Shown one piece after another: positions 7,647-14,653 of a DNA stretch of 39,345 bases. A program made the position numbers and the translations under genes. The notes below the pieces were generated by a model. That model saw only the letters and a program-made list of their open reading frames with translations. It searched no databases and was not told the origin of the DNA. The stretch is taken from contig NZ_BNDS01000039.1 of assembly GCF_014656545.1 (NCBI RefSeq), forward strand, positions 1 through 39,345. Reading direction: 5' to 3'. How positions within the stretch are numbered: the first letter of the stretch is position 1; each line of letters begins with the position of its first letter. The DNA comes from Neobacillus kokaensis. GTDB lineage: Bacteria; Bacillota; Bacilli; Bacillales; Cytobacillaceae.

Positions 7647-8513
7647 ATGAAAGAGAAAGAAATGTTTAAGGTAAATGGATTTTTAGGGGTGTTATTGTTT
7701 TTATTGCTTGGAGCGGCAACGGTTATAAGCATGAGGCAATTTACCTTAGATGAAAACTATCTGTTTTTAGTGATAGGTGTTTTATGCGGATTGGTGCTAT
7801 TCCTACTCCTTTCTGGATTCACGATTATCCAGCCGAATCAGGCTAAGGTATTTACTTTATTTGGACGATATCTCGGTGTGATTAAGCATGAAGGTTTCTA
7901 CCTAACGATTCCATTAACGGTAAGAAAAACAGTATCCCTAAGGGTAATAAACTTCAACAGTGATAAATTAAAAGTAAATGATTTAGAAGGTAATCCAATC
8001 GAAATTGCTGCGGTTGTTGTATATAAAGTGGTTGATTCAGCTAAAGCTGTTTTTGATGTTGAAAATTATAAAGGGTTTGTGCATACTCAAAGTGAGACAG
8101 GAGTACGCCATATTGCCAGTCAATACCCTTATGATAATGTGAATAATGACTTTGAAATCTCATTACGTCAGCATTCCGACGAGGTTGGAGATGAATTGAC
8201 AAAGGACCTGCAAAAACGCTTGGAGCTAGCTGGAGTCGAAATAATTGAAGCTCGAATCATGCATTTGGCATATTCAAGTGAAATTGCATCGGCCATGCTG
8301 CAAAGACAGCAGGCAAAAGCCGTGTTAGCTGCAAGAAAAGTAATTGTTGACGGGGCTGTAACGATGGTCAAATCGGCAATTGATCAACTGAAGGAAGAAG
8401 GAATTGTCGATCTTGACGAAGAAAAGAAAGCGCAAATGGTAAATAACTTAATGGTGGCGATCGTTTCTGATAAGGGGAGTCAGCCTGTAATTAATACAGG
8501 AACGATTTACTAA
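7647..8513 (+). CDS. SPFH/Band-7 domain membrane protein
   Basis: 288 residues. Two hydrophobic segments near the N terminus (about 10-30 and 40-60) are followed by a Band-7 domain beginning FTIIQPNQAKVFTLFGRY. Then come the RVINFNSDKLKVND strand region and a helical region rich in alanine, glutamate and arginine (IASAMLQRQQAKAVLAARK), as in stomatin/prohibitin-like proteins. Such proteins oligomerise on membranes and organise microdomains. The sequence ends with NTGTIY rather than a long flotillin coiled coil, so it is not a full flotillin. A 53-residue ribbon-helix-helix-like protein follows after 12 bp. The ribosome site is AAAGGGGAG. Confidence 0.85.
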   Translation: MKEKEMFKVNGFLGVLLFLLLGAATVISMRQFTLDENYLFLVIGVLCGLVLFLLLSGFTIIQPNQAKVFTLFGRYLGVIKHEGFYLTIPLTVRKTVSLRVINFNSDKLKVNDLEGNPIEIAAVVVYKVVDSAKAVFDVENYKGFVHTQSETGVRHIASQYPYDNVNNDFEISLRQHSDEVGDELTKDLQKRLELAGVEIIEARIMHLAYSSEIASAMLQRQQAKAVLAARKVIVDGAVTMVKSAIDQLKEEGIVDLDEEKKAQMVNNLMVAIVSDKGSQPVINTGTIY

Positions 8514-8525
8514 GGTTGTGATAAA

Positions 8526-8687
8526 GTGGCTGAAAAGAAGCGATTTTTACTGCGTGTTGATCAAAAAGTATACGATTCACTGGAAAAATGGGCAGAGGAT
8601 GAATTCCGCAGTGTAAACGCACAAATTGAGTTAATCATTAAAAAGGCACTAAAGGAAGCTGGCAGATTAAAAAAACCGGATGAGTAG
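8526..8687 (+). CDS. Small Arc/CopG-like (ribbon-helix-helix) protein, 53 aa
   Basis: GTG start, 53 residues: a strand KKRFLLRVDQKVYDSLEKWA, then DEFRSVNAQIELIIKKAL and a lysine-rich tail. The pattern strand, helix, S-V-N-A-Q-I, helix is that of an Arc/MetJ-type ribbon-helix-helix domain, which dimerises to bind DNA. The start has an AAGG at 8512-8515, ten bases upstream, overlapping the SPFH stop codon, so the two genes are probably co-translated. Its TAG stop overlaps the first bases of the 44-bp palindrome at 8686. What it regulates is unknown. The RHH call is inferred from pattern, not from a close named homologue. Confidence 0.75.
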   Translation: MAEKKRFLLRVDQKVYDSLEKWAEDEFRSVNAQIELIIKKALKEAGRLKKPDE

Positions 8688-8738
8688 GTGTCAGGCGCCA
8701 TGTGAATATTCACATGGTGCCTGACACCTTCATTTTTT
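8686..8738. terminator. 44-bp palindromic repeat (copy 2), bidirectional terminator
   Basis: A perfect or near-perfect palindrome (AGGTGTCAGG...CCTGACACCT, 8686-8729) lies between convergent genes. T-rich sequence follows on both strands (TTCATTTTTTT on plus; GGTTTTTTTA on minus). It contains the stop codons of both the upstream small gene and the minus-strand gerB-like gene. Confidence 0.8.
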
Positions 8739-9807
8739 TCCGGACTTTTGTAACGATCCAAAGTAATATTGGAATTCCTACCATGTTGATGGGCAGGGCG
8801 TATTGGGTCCAGTAGGTTTTCATGTAGCCGAAGGTGTAGGATGTATCTGGAAAGAATTGGGCCAGGGCAAAGAAGAAGATGCCGGCAATCCAGATCATTT
8901 TGCGCCAGTCCTTCATTTTGAATAGTTGTGCGGTGCCATAGCAGCTAAGGAAGAAATAGAGTGATAACTTTATAAACACACTAAGGATCCAGACCAATAC
9001 AGCAAGTATCTCTAAATTTTGAATGAAATCCATGACCGATAAATAGCTAATCACATCAAATATCGGGTGCCGCAGTTTAGCGGGGATATCGGGACCAAAA
9101 ACTAGCAGCACACATAATGCAACTATGGTGGCTGAAAAAGCAGCTAATGTAATTCCTGATACTGCGCTTTTAACCACCTTCTTTGGGTCATCAGTAAAGG
9201 AGGCTAGCATTAGGATGATGACAGACTCACCTAAAAAGGCGAGCGGAGTTAATGTCCCTTTCCAAATAGAATAAATTCCGGTATCAATATAAACAGGAAG
9301 CAAATTGATCGTTTCAACATCCTTCAAGGAGAAAATCACTAGTAAGACGATGGAAAGGATAATGATAGGACCGAAAACCTCACTGCATCGACCAATTCCC
9401 TCTATACCGCCAATATATGTTACATAAATCATTAATAAAAGCATGGTGACATACAAAGTCCATGGCGGTGTCAAGGGGAGAAGGGTGGTAATCGTAAAGT
9501 CTGCGAATTCCCGTAAAATATTGCCTATCACTGAATACCATTGAATAAGATAAACAAGCACAACGATGGTTCCAATCCACTTGCCAAAAACACTTCTGCT
9601 GAATTGGACTAATGTTTGTTTCGGATGCAGCAGGGCAGTTTTCGAAGCAATATACACTATGAGAACACCTAATAAGCTGGCAATCAAATAAGAAATCCAT
9701 ACATCTTGTTTGGCATCTTCCATGACCGGGCTAACGGTAAGGAGAATCATATTCCCTGTTTCAAACGTAAACATCAGCCAAAATATTTGCAGCCCTGAAA
9801 GTTTCAT
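8710..9807 (-). CDS. Spore germinant receptor permease subunit (GerB family)
   Basis: 365 residues with about ten membrane helices, the full size of the GerB/spore-permease family (APC superfamily fold). Typical features are an N-terminal LQIFWLMFTFETGNMILL helix, the SYLIASLLGVLIVYIASK region and the TPPWTLYV loop. It is the ligand-sensing membrane subunit that, with the GerA and GerC types, forms a nutrient germinant receptor in the spore inner membrane. It is the last gene of the A-C-B operon, 63 bp after the GerC-type gene. The last residues (KVSGTM) and the TGA stop are encoded by the 44-bp palindromic repeat, so the native C terminus has been replaced or extended by the repeat. Confidence 0.9.
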   Translation of the reverse strand: MKLSGLQIFWLMFTFETGNMILLTVSPVMEDAKQDVWISYLIASLLGVLIVYIASKTALLHPKQTLVQFSRSVFGKWIGTIVVLVYLIQWYSVIGNILREFADFTITTLLPLTPPWTLYVTMLLLMIYVTYIGGIEGIGRCSEVFGPIIILSIVLLVIFSLKDVETINLLPVYIDTGIYSIWKGTLTPLAFLGESVIILMLASFTDDPKKVVKSAVSGITLAAFSATIVALCVLLVFGPDIPAKLRHPIFDVISYLSVMDFIQNLEILAVLVWILSVFIKLSLYFFLSCYGTAQLFKMKDWRKMIWIAGIFFFALAQFFPDTSYTFGYMKTYWTQYALPINMVGIPILLWIVTKVRKKMKVSGTM

Positions 9808-9870
9808 TTATGCTCTCACTTTCCCTTTTTTTAAAATTGCCACGCCTCCCATTTGGAACCCCTCCAATAT

Positions 9871-11076
9871 TCACTTCTTAATCTCGCTGTCTTTAAAGAG
9901 CACAGATGGTCCTTCCATTCCAATTCGCTTAATCTTGATTTGCGCTGTGACGGAAATTTTTGTTTTTGGAAATGTTTGATCCCAGTTATCCTTTAATGTT
10001 TTCCATCTTATAGGGTGTTTTCGGTGAATGGCCTCACCGAATCCAAAAATATCTTGACCGTATTCCTTTTGTACTTTTTCAATGGTCCGCTGTACTTGTT
10101 TTTCCGCCACTTTTTCAAACTTCTTATTGAGGAGCTTAAGGTTTTCTGAATACTCAAAGTCCAAGCCTGAATTACTCTCCTGAAGAGCCCCTGCTCCCTT
10201 TAAAATAACTTTAAAACTAACCTGATCATTTTTTTGACTAAAAATTGGTTCAATTTTGCAGTCAATCTTTGTTAAATTGATACTGGAACCGCCTTTACTC
10301 TGGGGAGTACTGATTGTCATTTTTTTGAGAAGTCCCATAACCCAAAGCAAGTCTCTATTTTCTTCATTATTTAAATAACCAAGCATTTTAAGATTACGAT
10401 TAAAAACGGTGACTCCTGCTAATTGGACAACCTTAGGGTTTGGTGAATCCACTTTCCCCCCTTTTTCTCCTTCGATTGAACTGCTCATTTCCATAACGGG
10501 GACAGATGGTCGAATTCCATCAAGGTTGGCAGCTATTAGAAAATTTAAATAGGCTGTATCTCCCCTGCCGCCGCTTTGCCTATGTTCTTTTAATGAGGTG
10601 ACAGCAGGGGATTTCTCCATCGGATTGGGTACAGTAAGGAGATCTTTGGCTTTTCCGCCCTTTACAACAAACAAGTCGGATCTAAGGCTTACATCAGATG
10701 CCCGCTGATTTACATCAAAGTATTCTTTAAGGCCACGTTTCGCAAATTCCTCTCCTAAAAACACAACTCGGCGCTGGCCAAAAAATGCCTCTCTGGGGAG
10801 TTTTGTCTGCATGTTTTGCAATGCATCACTTACGTTTTTGCCTCTCGACGATATGGTGAAGAAACCCTGCTGGCTGGCGCCCCCGCTGCCGCCTTGTGTC
10901 TGTACGTTCGCCGGAATGACAATTTGCCCGCTAATTTCAATTTCCCCAGTTTCCGCCACATCCCAGCCGGTTGCCAGCCAAATGGCTCGATCGTTTAATT
11001 CCTTACGATCCCAGCAGCCGGATAAAAAAAGTAAATTGAGGCATAAGCAAAAACGGATTGCCGAGTATTTTTTCAC
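9871..11076 (-). CDS. Spore germinant receptor lipoprotein subunit (GerC family)
   Basis: 401 residues. A lipoprotein signal peptide ends in the lipobox LSGC (Cys21), followed by the family signature CWDRKELND. Long beta/alpha body domains 1-3 of the Ger(x)C fold follow, with the conserved C-terminal GFGEAIHRKHP region. The lipid anchor places it on the outer face of the spore inner membrane. Its start overlaps the stop of the GerA-type gene by 4 bp (ATGA), so translation is coupled. A low-complexity GGSGGASQQG loop is present near residue 60. Confidence 0.9.
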   Translation of the reverse strand: MKKYSAIRFCLCLNLLFLSGCWDRKELNDRAIWLATGWDVAETGEIEISGQIVIPANVQTQGGSGGASQQGFFTISSRGKNVSDALQNMQTKLPREAFFGQRRVVFLGEEFAKRGLKEYFDVNQRASDVSLRSDLFVVKGGKAKDLLTVPNPMEKSPAVTSLKEHRQSGGRGDTAYLNFLIAANLDGIRPSVPVMEMSSSIEGEKGGKVDSPNPKVVQLAGVTVFNRNLKMLGYLNNEENRDLLWVMGLLKKMTISTPQSKGGSSINLTKIDCKIEPIFSQKNDQVSFKVILKGAGALQESNSGLDFEYSENLKLLNKKFEKVAEKQVQRTIEKVQKEYGQDIFGFGEAIHRKHPIRWKTLKDNWDQTFPKTKISVTAQIKIKRIGMEGPSVLFKDSEIKK

Positions 11077-12653
11077 GATTTACGACCTCCTTTTTGGGGG
11101 CCAGGCACTTGTCCGGGAGGAATCCTCTGCTTATTCCTGCCAAAGGTAAAAAGGGGACCAAACCGGTTTGTCCATCTTGGCGAACGCATCAATACGTCTT
11201 TTATGTCCGTCGGAATTTGCGGTGCGATTGGGGTAAAATAAGGCACCCCGAAGGAGCGAAGATTGACCAGATGAATAATCAATGCAATAAAACCGATCAC
11301 GATTCCGTATAAACCAAAGATTCCAGCTAATAACAACATTGGAAATCTCACCATCCTTAGAGCAGTTCCAAGATTGTACCTTGGGATCGCAAATGAGGCG
11401 ATTCCGGTGGTAGCAACGACAATGACCATCGGAGCGGAAACAATCCCGGCTTGTACCGCAGCCTGTCCAATTACGAGCGCACCAACAATGCTGACAGCGG
11501 AACCGACTGCTTTTGGCAGGCGGATCCCGGCTTCCCTGAGCCCCTCAAACACGACCTCCATAATCAGCGCTTCTATGATTGCTGGAAAAGGAACACCCTC
11601 CCGTGCGGCAGCAACACTAATAAGAAGTGTAGTTGGTATAAGTTTCGGGTGATAAGTGGTCAAAGCCACATAAATAGATGGCAGATACATAGCAGTATTA
11701 AACATAATAAAACGAATAAAACGAATAAAAGATGTATACATGAACCGTTCGTAGTAATCCTCGACCGCTTGGAAACCATTCCAAAAGGTCATTGGAATAA
11801 TGAGGACAAACGGCGTGTTATCTACGAGAATAGCAACCCGGCCTTCGAGCAAATTGGCCGTGACAATATCAGGTCTTTCCGTATTTTGAATTTGCGGGAA
11901 TGGGGTGAAGGGTACATCCTCGATAAACTCTTCGATAAATTCTGATTCAAGCACCCCGTCGATTTCAATTCGTTTTAATCTTTCCCGGACCTCTTGTATC
12001 AGTGTGTTAGGGGCTATTCCTTCAATATAGGCAATAATAATATCCGTTTGTGAAAGCTCACCTACTGTTAATGACTCGAGTTTCAGCCGAGTGCTGCGAA
12101 TCCTTTTTCTTATAAGAGAAGTATTTGTCCTCAAGGATTCGGTAAATGAATCTCGCGGGCCGCGAATCGCAACCTCGGTTCCCGGCTCCTCGACATTTCG
12201 TTGTTCCGCACCGCCCATTTCAAGGATTAATGCTTGTGCTTCTCCATCGATTAAAACAGCAAGACCGCCCTTTAAGATACTGTTTACAACTTTCTCCATT
12301 TCTGGAGCTTTTTTAACCGGGGTAGCGGCAAAGAGCTCCTGTTCAATCATCTGTCCGAGTGTACCAACCTTGTTTAATCCGTCTGGCAGTCCTTGAAATA
12401 TCAGCGGTTTTAATACTGTGATATCAAGTGTCTTCGTATCTGTTAATCCTTCTATATAGAATAAAAGAATTTTAAGCTCACCATTGACATAGATGGGTCT
12501 AGACGTAAAATCCGAGCAGTTTATAAAGAGGTCCTTCAAAATTTGTTCATTTGTTTTTAAGTCAGGAGTTAACTGCTTTCGCTGAACATCAGGTGGCAGT
12601 GCAGTAGTGGTTTTCATTTTCTGACTTAATTTGCGTTTCCGGGTCTTAAACAT
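11073..12653 (-). CDS. Spore germinant receptor subunit A (GerA family)
   Basis: 526 residues, normal for the family. A soluble N-terminal domain (about 40-290, with the DFTSRPIYV and DIIIAYIEGIA strands) is followed by the membrane region starting at FWNGFQAVEDYYERF. This region has the conserved AAREGVPFPAIIEALIMEV and EGLREAGIRLP motifs and closes with a basic tail. First gene of a gerA-type A-C-B operon that detects germination nutrients. AGGAG lies upstream of the ATG. Further upstream, TGCATA and AATGATA spaced 17 bp apart resemble a weak forespore sigma-G promoter. The nutrient cannot be predicted from the sequence. Confidence 0.92.
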   Translation of the reverse strand: MFKTRKRKLSQKMKTTTALPPDVQRKQLTPDLKTNEQILKDLFINCSDFTSRPIYVNGELKILLFYIEGLTDTKTLDITVLKPLIFQGLPDGLNKVGTLGQMIEQELFAATPVKKAPEMEKVVNSILKGGLAVLIDGEAQALILEMGGAEQRNVEEPGTEVAIRGPRDSFTESLRTNTSLIRKRIRSTRLKLESLTVGELSQTDIIIAYIEGIAPNTLIQEVRERLKRIEIDGVLESEFIEEFIEDVPFTPFPQIQNTERPDIVTANLLEGRVAILVDNTPFVLIIPMTFWNGFQAVEDYYERFMYTSFIRFIRFIMFNTAMYLPSIYVALTTYHPKLIPTTLLISVAAAREGVPFPAIIEALIMEVVFEGLREAGIRLPKAVGSAVSIVGALVIGQAAVQAGIVSAPMVIVVATTGIASFAIPRYNLGTALRMVRFPMLLLAGIFGLYGIVIGFIALIIHLVNLRSFGVPYFTPIAPQIPTDIKDVLMRSPRWTNRFGPLFTFGRNKQRIPPGQVPGPQKGGRKS

Positions 12654-12684
12654 AACGAGGCCACTCCTCTTATATACTATTGGT

Positions 12685-12714
12685 TATCATTCCAATTTGT
12701 GGGGAGTGTATGCA
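12685..12714 (-). promoter_or_regulatory. Possible sigma-G promoter of the germinant receptor operon
   Basis: Reading the minus strand: TGCATA (12714-12709), 17 bp, then AATGATA (12691-12685). This is a partial match to the sigma-G pattern (TGMATA / CATAMTA), about 30-40 bp before the start codon at 12653. Confidence 0.35.
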
Positions 12715-12741
12715 TCTTAGCAGACCGCTTTTTCCAAAAAG

Positions 12742-12770
12742 TTTACATGAAAATTAGGCTATGCTATAGT
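12742..12770 (+). promoter_or_regulatory. Sigma-A promoter of the TetR gene
   Basis: TTTACA (12742-12747), 17 bp, then TATAGT (12765-12770) with a TGC extended -10. It is 54 bp upstream of the ATG. Confidence 0.7.
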
Positions 12771-12823
12771 GGAATTATAGGATTGACCACAGAACTAAAA
12801 TAGTCAATAAGGAGATAGGTTGT

Positions 12824-13396
12824 ATGGCCCCTGATCGCAGAAAGATGATTGTAGAAGCAGCAACAAAATCCTTTTCATTATTTGGTTATAAAGCTACGAC
12901 AATGGACCAAGTGGCGAAGCTTGCCAATGTTGGAAAGGGAACCATTTATACTTTTTTTAAAAATAAAGAAGAGCTGTTTGAGGAAATTATCTCATCCATG
13001 GTACAGGAAATGATTGCAGAAGCAGATGCCGCGATACAACCTGGTCTGCCAATCACCGAAAATGTCCATCATGCTCTATATCGATTGTTAGAATTTCGAT
13101 CCCGGCATCAGTTGATGATTAAGCTGGTTCAGGAAGAAACGGAGATGGGGACATTAGCGGTCTCTGAGATGCTGCAGCATGTGGAGAATGAAATTATCTC
13201 CTATTTAAGGGGTAAACTTGAAACAGCCATTGAGAAAGGTTCAATCCCGTCGATGAATACAGAACTAACCAGCTTTCTCTTATTAAAAATGTATATCGCC
13301 TTGGTGTCAGATTGGGAGAGAAATCATGAACCACTAAGCTCGGAGGAAATTGCCGAAATCATGAAAGTGTTCCTGTTAAAAGGGCTGCCGGAATAG
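12824..13396 (+). CDS. TetR/AcrR-family transcriptional regulator
   Basis: 190 residues. The N-terminal helix-turn-helix (about residues 8-55) reads KSFSLFGYKATTMDQVAKLANVGKGTIYTFFKNKEELF, the standard TetR pattern. The C-terminal ligand domain resembles the YsiA/YfiR-like group but is not diagnostic. It is divergent from the germinant receptor operon with a sigma-A-like promoter, so it is a vegetative gene unlikely to regulate the sporulation operon. No target is evident next to it. The stop codon is immediately followed (2 bp) by the 52-bp repeat array, so there is no ordinary terminator. Confidence 0.85.
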   Translation: MAPDRRKMIVEAATKSFSLFGYKATTMDQVAKLANVGKGTIYTFFKNKEELFEEIISSMVQEMIAEADAAIQPGLPITENVHHALYRLLEFRSRHQLMIKLVQEETEMGTLAVSEMLQHVENEIISYLRGKLETAIEKGSIPSMNTELTSFLLLKMYIALVSDWERNHEPLSSEEIAEIMKVFLLKGLPE

Positions 13397-13397
13397 G

Positions 13398-14021
13398 TTC
13401 TATGGGACAAAAAAGCGGTTGTCAAGCCGTGAACGGTCTTATAGGGAAGGTCTATGGGACAAAAAACGGTTGGCCAAGCCGTGAACGTTCTTATAGGGAA
13501 GGTCTATGGGACAAAAAACGGTTGGCCAAGCCGTGAACTGTCTCATAGAAAGGTTCTATGGGACAAAAAAGCGGTTGCCGAGCCGATAACTGTCTCATAG
13601 AAAGGTTCTATGGGACAAAAAAGCGGTTGCCAAGCCGATGACTGTCTCATAGAAAGGTTCTATGGGACAAAAAAGCGGTTGCCAAGCCGATAACTGTCTC
13701 ATAGAAAGGGTCTATGGGACAAAAAGTGGATACCAAAGCTATGAACTGTCCAATAGAGAGGTTCTATGGGACAAAAAAGCGGTTGTCAAGCCGTGAACTG
13801 TCTCATAGAAAGGTTCTATGGGACAAAAAAGCGGTTGCCAAGCCGTGAACGGTCTCATAGAAAGGGTCTATGGGACAAAAAAGCGGTTGCCAAGCCATGA
13901 ACTGTCTCATAGAGAGGTTCTATGGGACAAAGCAGCGGTTGTCAAGCCAGTAGCTGTCTCATAGAAAGTCGCTAAAGGACAATTCAAGTGGCCAAACCTC
14001 TTGCATTGTCCCATAGGCGAC
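13398..14021. repeat. 52-bp tandem array of imperfect palindromes (12 units)
   Basis: TATGGGACA starts occur at 13401, 13453, 13505, 13557, 13609, 13661, 13713, 13765, 13817, 13869 and 13921, exactly 52 bp apart, and a decayed twelfth unit follows in phase near 13973. Each unit has CTATGGGACA, then 25 nt including GCGGTTGCCAAGCCG, then TGTCTCATAG, then an AAAGGTT linker. Arms can pair within a unit (25-nt loop) or across the linker to the next unit (12-bp stem, AGG loop). The array fills the whole gap between the convergent TetR gene (2 bp away) and the SASP gene (about 6 bp away). The period is not a multiple of three and no reading frame runs through. Confidence 0.95.
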
Positions 14022-14026
14022 AAAAT

Positions 14027-14281
14027 TTACCGCTTATTCTGCAGGTTTTGCTGAGCCATTTTGACAAGCTCCCGTACCATGCTGCCGCCAAGTCTGCCTC
14101 CAACTTTTCCAGCCTGCTCAGAAGTAAGCTGTCCGTTGTAGCCTTTTTTCAGCGGTACACCCATTTCTTCGGCGGCTTCAAACTTGGCATCCTCTGGGCT
14201 TTGCGACTGAACAACCTTTGCCTTCAAGTCATCTAATGCCTTTCGTGCCTCTGGAACAAGTATTTTATTTCTTCTCGCCAT
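14027..14281 (-). CDS. Alpha/beta-type small acid-soluble spore protein
   Basis: 84 residues. KILVPEARKALDDLKAKV matches the conserved N-terminal segment of alpha/beta SASP. KFEAAEEMGV resembles the GPR germination protease cleavage region, and VGGRLGGSMVRELVKMAQQNL is the hallmark DNA-contact segment. These proteins coat spore DNA and protect it from UV and heat, then are degraded as an amino-acid source at germination. The insert around residues 24-50 makes it longer than the major SASPs (about 70). I chose the ATG at 14281 because AAAGGAGGG precedes it. A sigma-G-like promoter lies upstream. It converges on the TetR gene across the 52-bp array. Confidence 0.9.
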   Translation of the reverse strand: MARRNKILVPEARKALDDLKAKVVQSQSPEDAKFEAAEEMGVPLKKGYNGQLTSEQAGKVGGRLGGSMVRELVKMAQQNLQNKR

Positions 14282-14301
14282 AGTAATCCCTCCTTTAACA
14301 A

Positions 14302-14331
14302 TAGGATGACCAGACAGGAAAAAAATCATCA
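14302..14331 (-). promoter_or_regulatory. Probable sigma-G promoter of the SASP gene
   Basis: On the minus strand: TGATGA (14331-14326), 17 bp, then CATCCTA (14308-14302), close to the forespore pattern CATAMTA. It lies just upstream of the ribosome site, and forespore expression is expected for SASP genes. Confidence 0.5.
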
Positions 14332-14350
14332 GCAAGACTGGATAAATCGA

Positions 14351-14377
14351 TTGACATTCAGTATAATAACTGATAAT
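14351..14377 (+). promoter_or_regulatory. Probable promoter of the argS T-box transcript
   Basis: TTGACA at 14351-14356 is followed by GATAAT at 14372-14377. The 15-bp spacer is short, so the -10 assignment is uncertain. It is placed correctly for a leader starting near 14385. Confidence 0.5.
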
Positions 14378-14400
14378 CGAGTTTTTTATAGAAAATCAAT

Positions 14401-14588
14401 GATAAAGAGAGTAGTTATCTAGAATGTTCTAGCGAGTCGGGGTTGGTGGGAGCCCGATACGGATGAGATAATGAAACGCACTTTTGAGATGCAGACCCGA
14501 ATTTAGTAGGGTTCAGCCGGAGAATACTCCGTTACCAAAATAAGCTGGTTCATATTGAACAATTAGAGTGGTACCGCGGGAAATATAA
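14401..14588 (+). promoter_or_regulatory. T-box leader (tRNA-Arg sensing) of argS
   Basis: Classical T-box layout. Stem I begins AAAGAGAGTA, with GTTATC pairing to GATAAT, then a specifier loop GAAACGCAC. The conserved T-box AGAGTGGTACCGCGGG lies at 14565-14580 and pairs with the uncharged tRNA acceptor end. The specifier codon is best read as CGC (Arg) at 14477-14479, matching the downstream gene. Uncharged tRNA-Arg would stabilise the antiterminator and allow argS transcription. The assignment of CGC rather than the overlapping ACG rests on the gene identity. Confidence 0.92.
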
Positions 14589-14624
14589 CTCTCGTCTCTT
14601 CATCAGAGGCGGGAGTTTTTTGTT
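14589..14624 (+). terminator. T-box-controlled terminator before argS
   Basis: CTCTCGTCTCT pairs with AGAGGCGGGAG (with G-T pairs) and is followed by TTTTTTGTTTTTT. It lies directly after the T-box motif, so it is the regulated terminator of the leader. Confidence 0.9.
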
Positions 14625-14653
14625 TTTTATAAAATAGGAGGTCTAACCATATC

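Noticed and set aside
11374..11945. Plus-strand open frames inside the gerA-type gene
   Set aside because: They lie wholly antisense to a well-supported coding region, have no ribosome sites and show no family features.
13398..14021. CRISPR array
   Set aside because: A palindromic 30-nt part alternates with about 20 nt, but the would-be spacers are nearly the same in each unit, the units grade into each other, and no cas genes are present.
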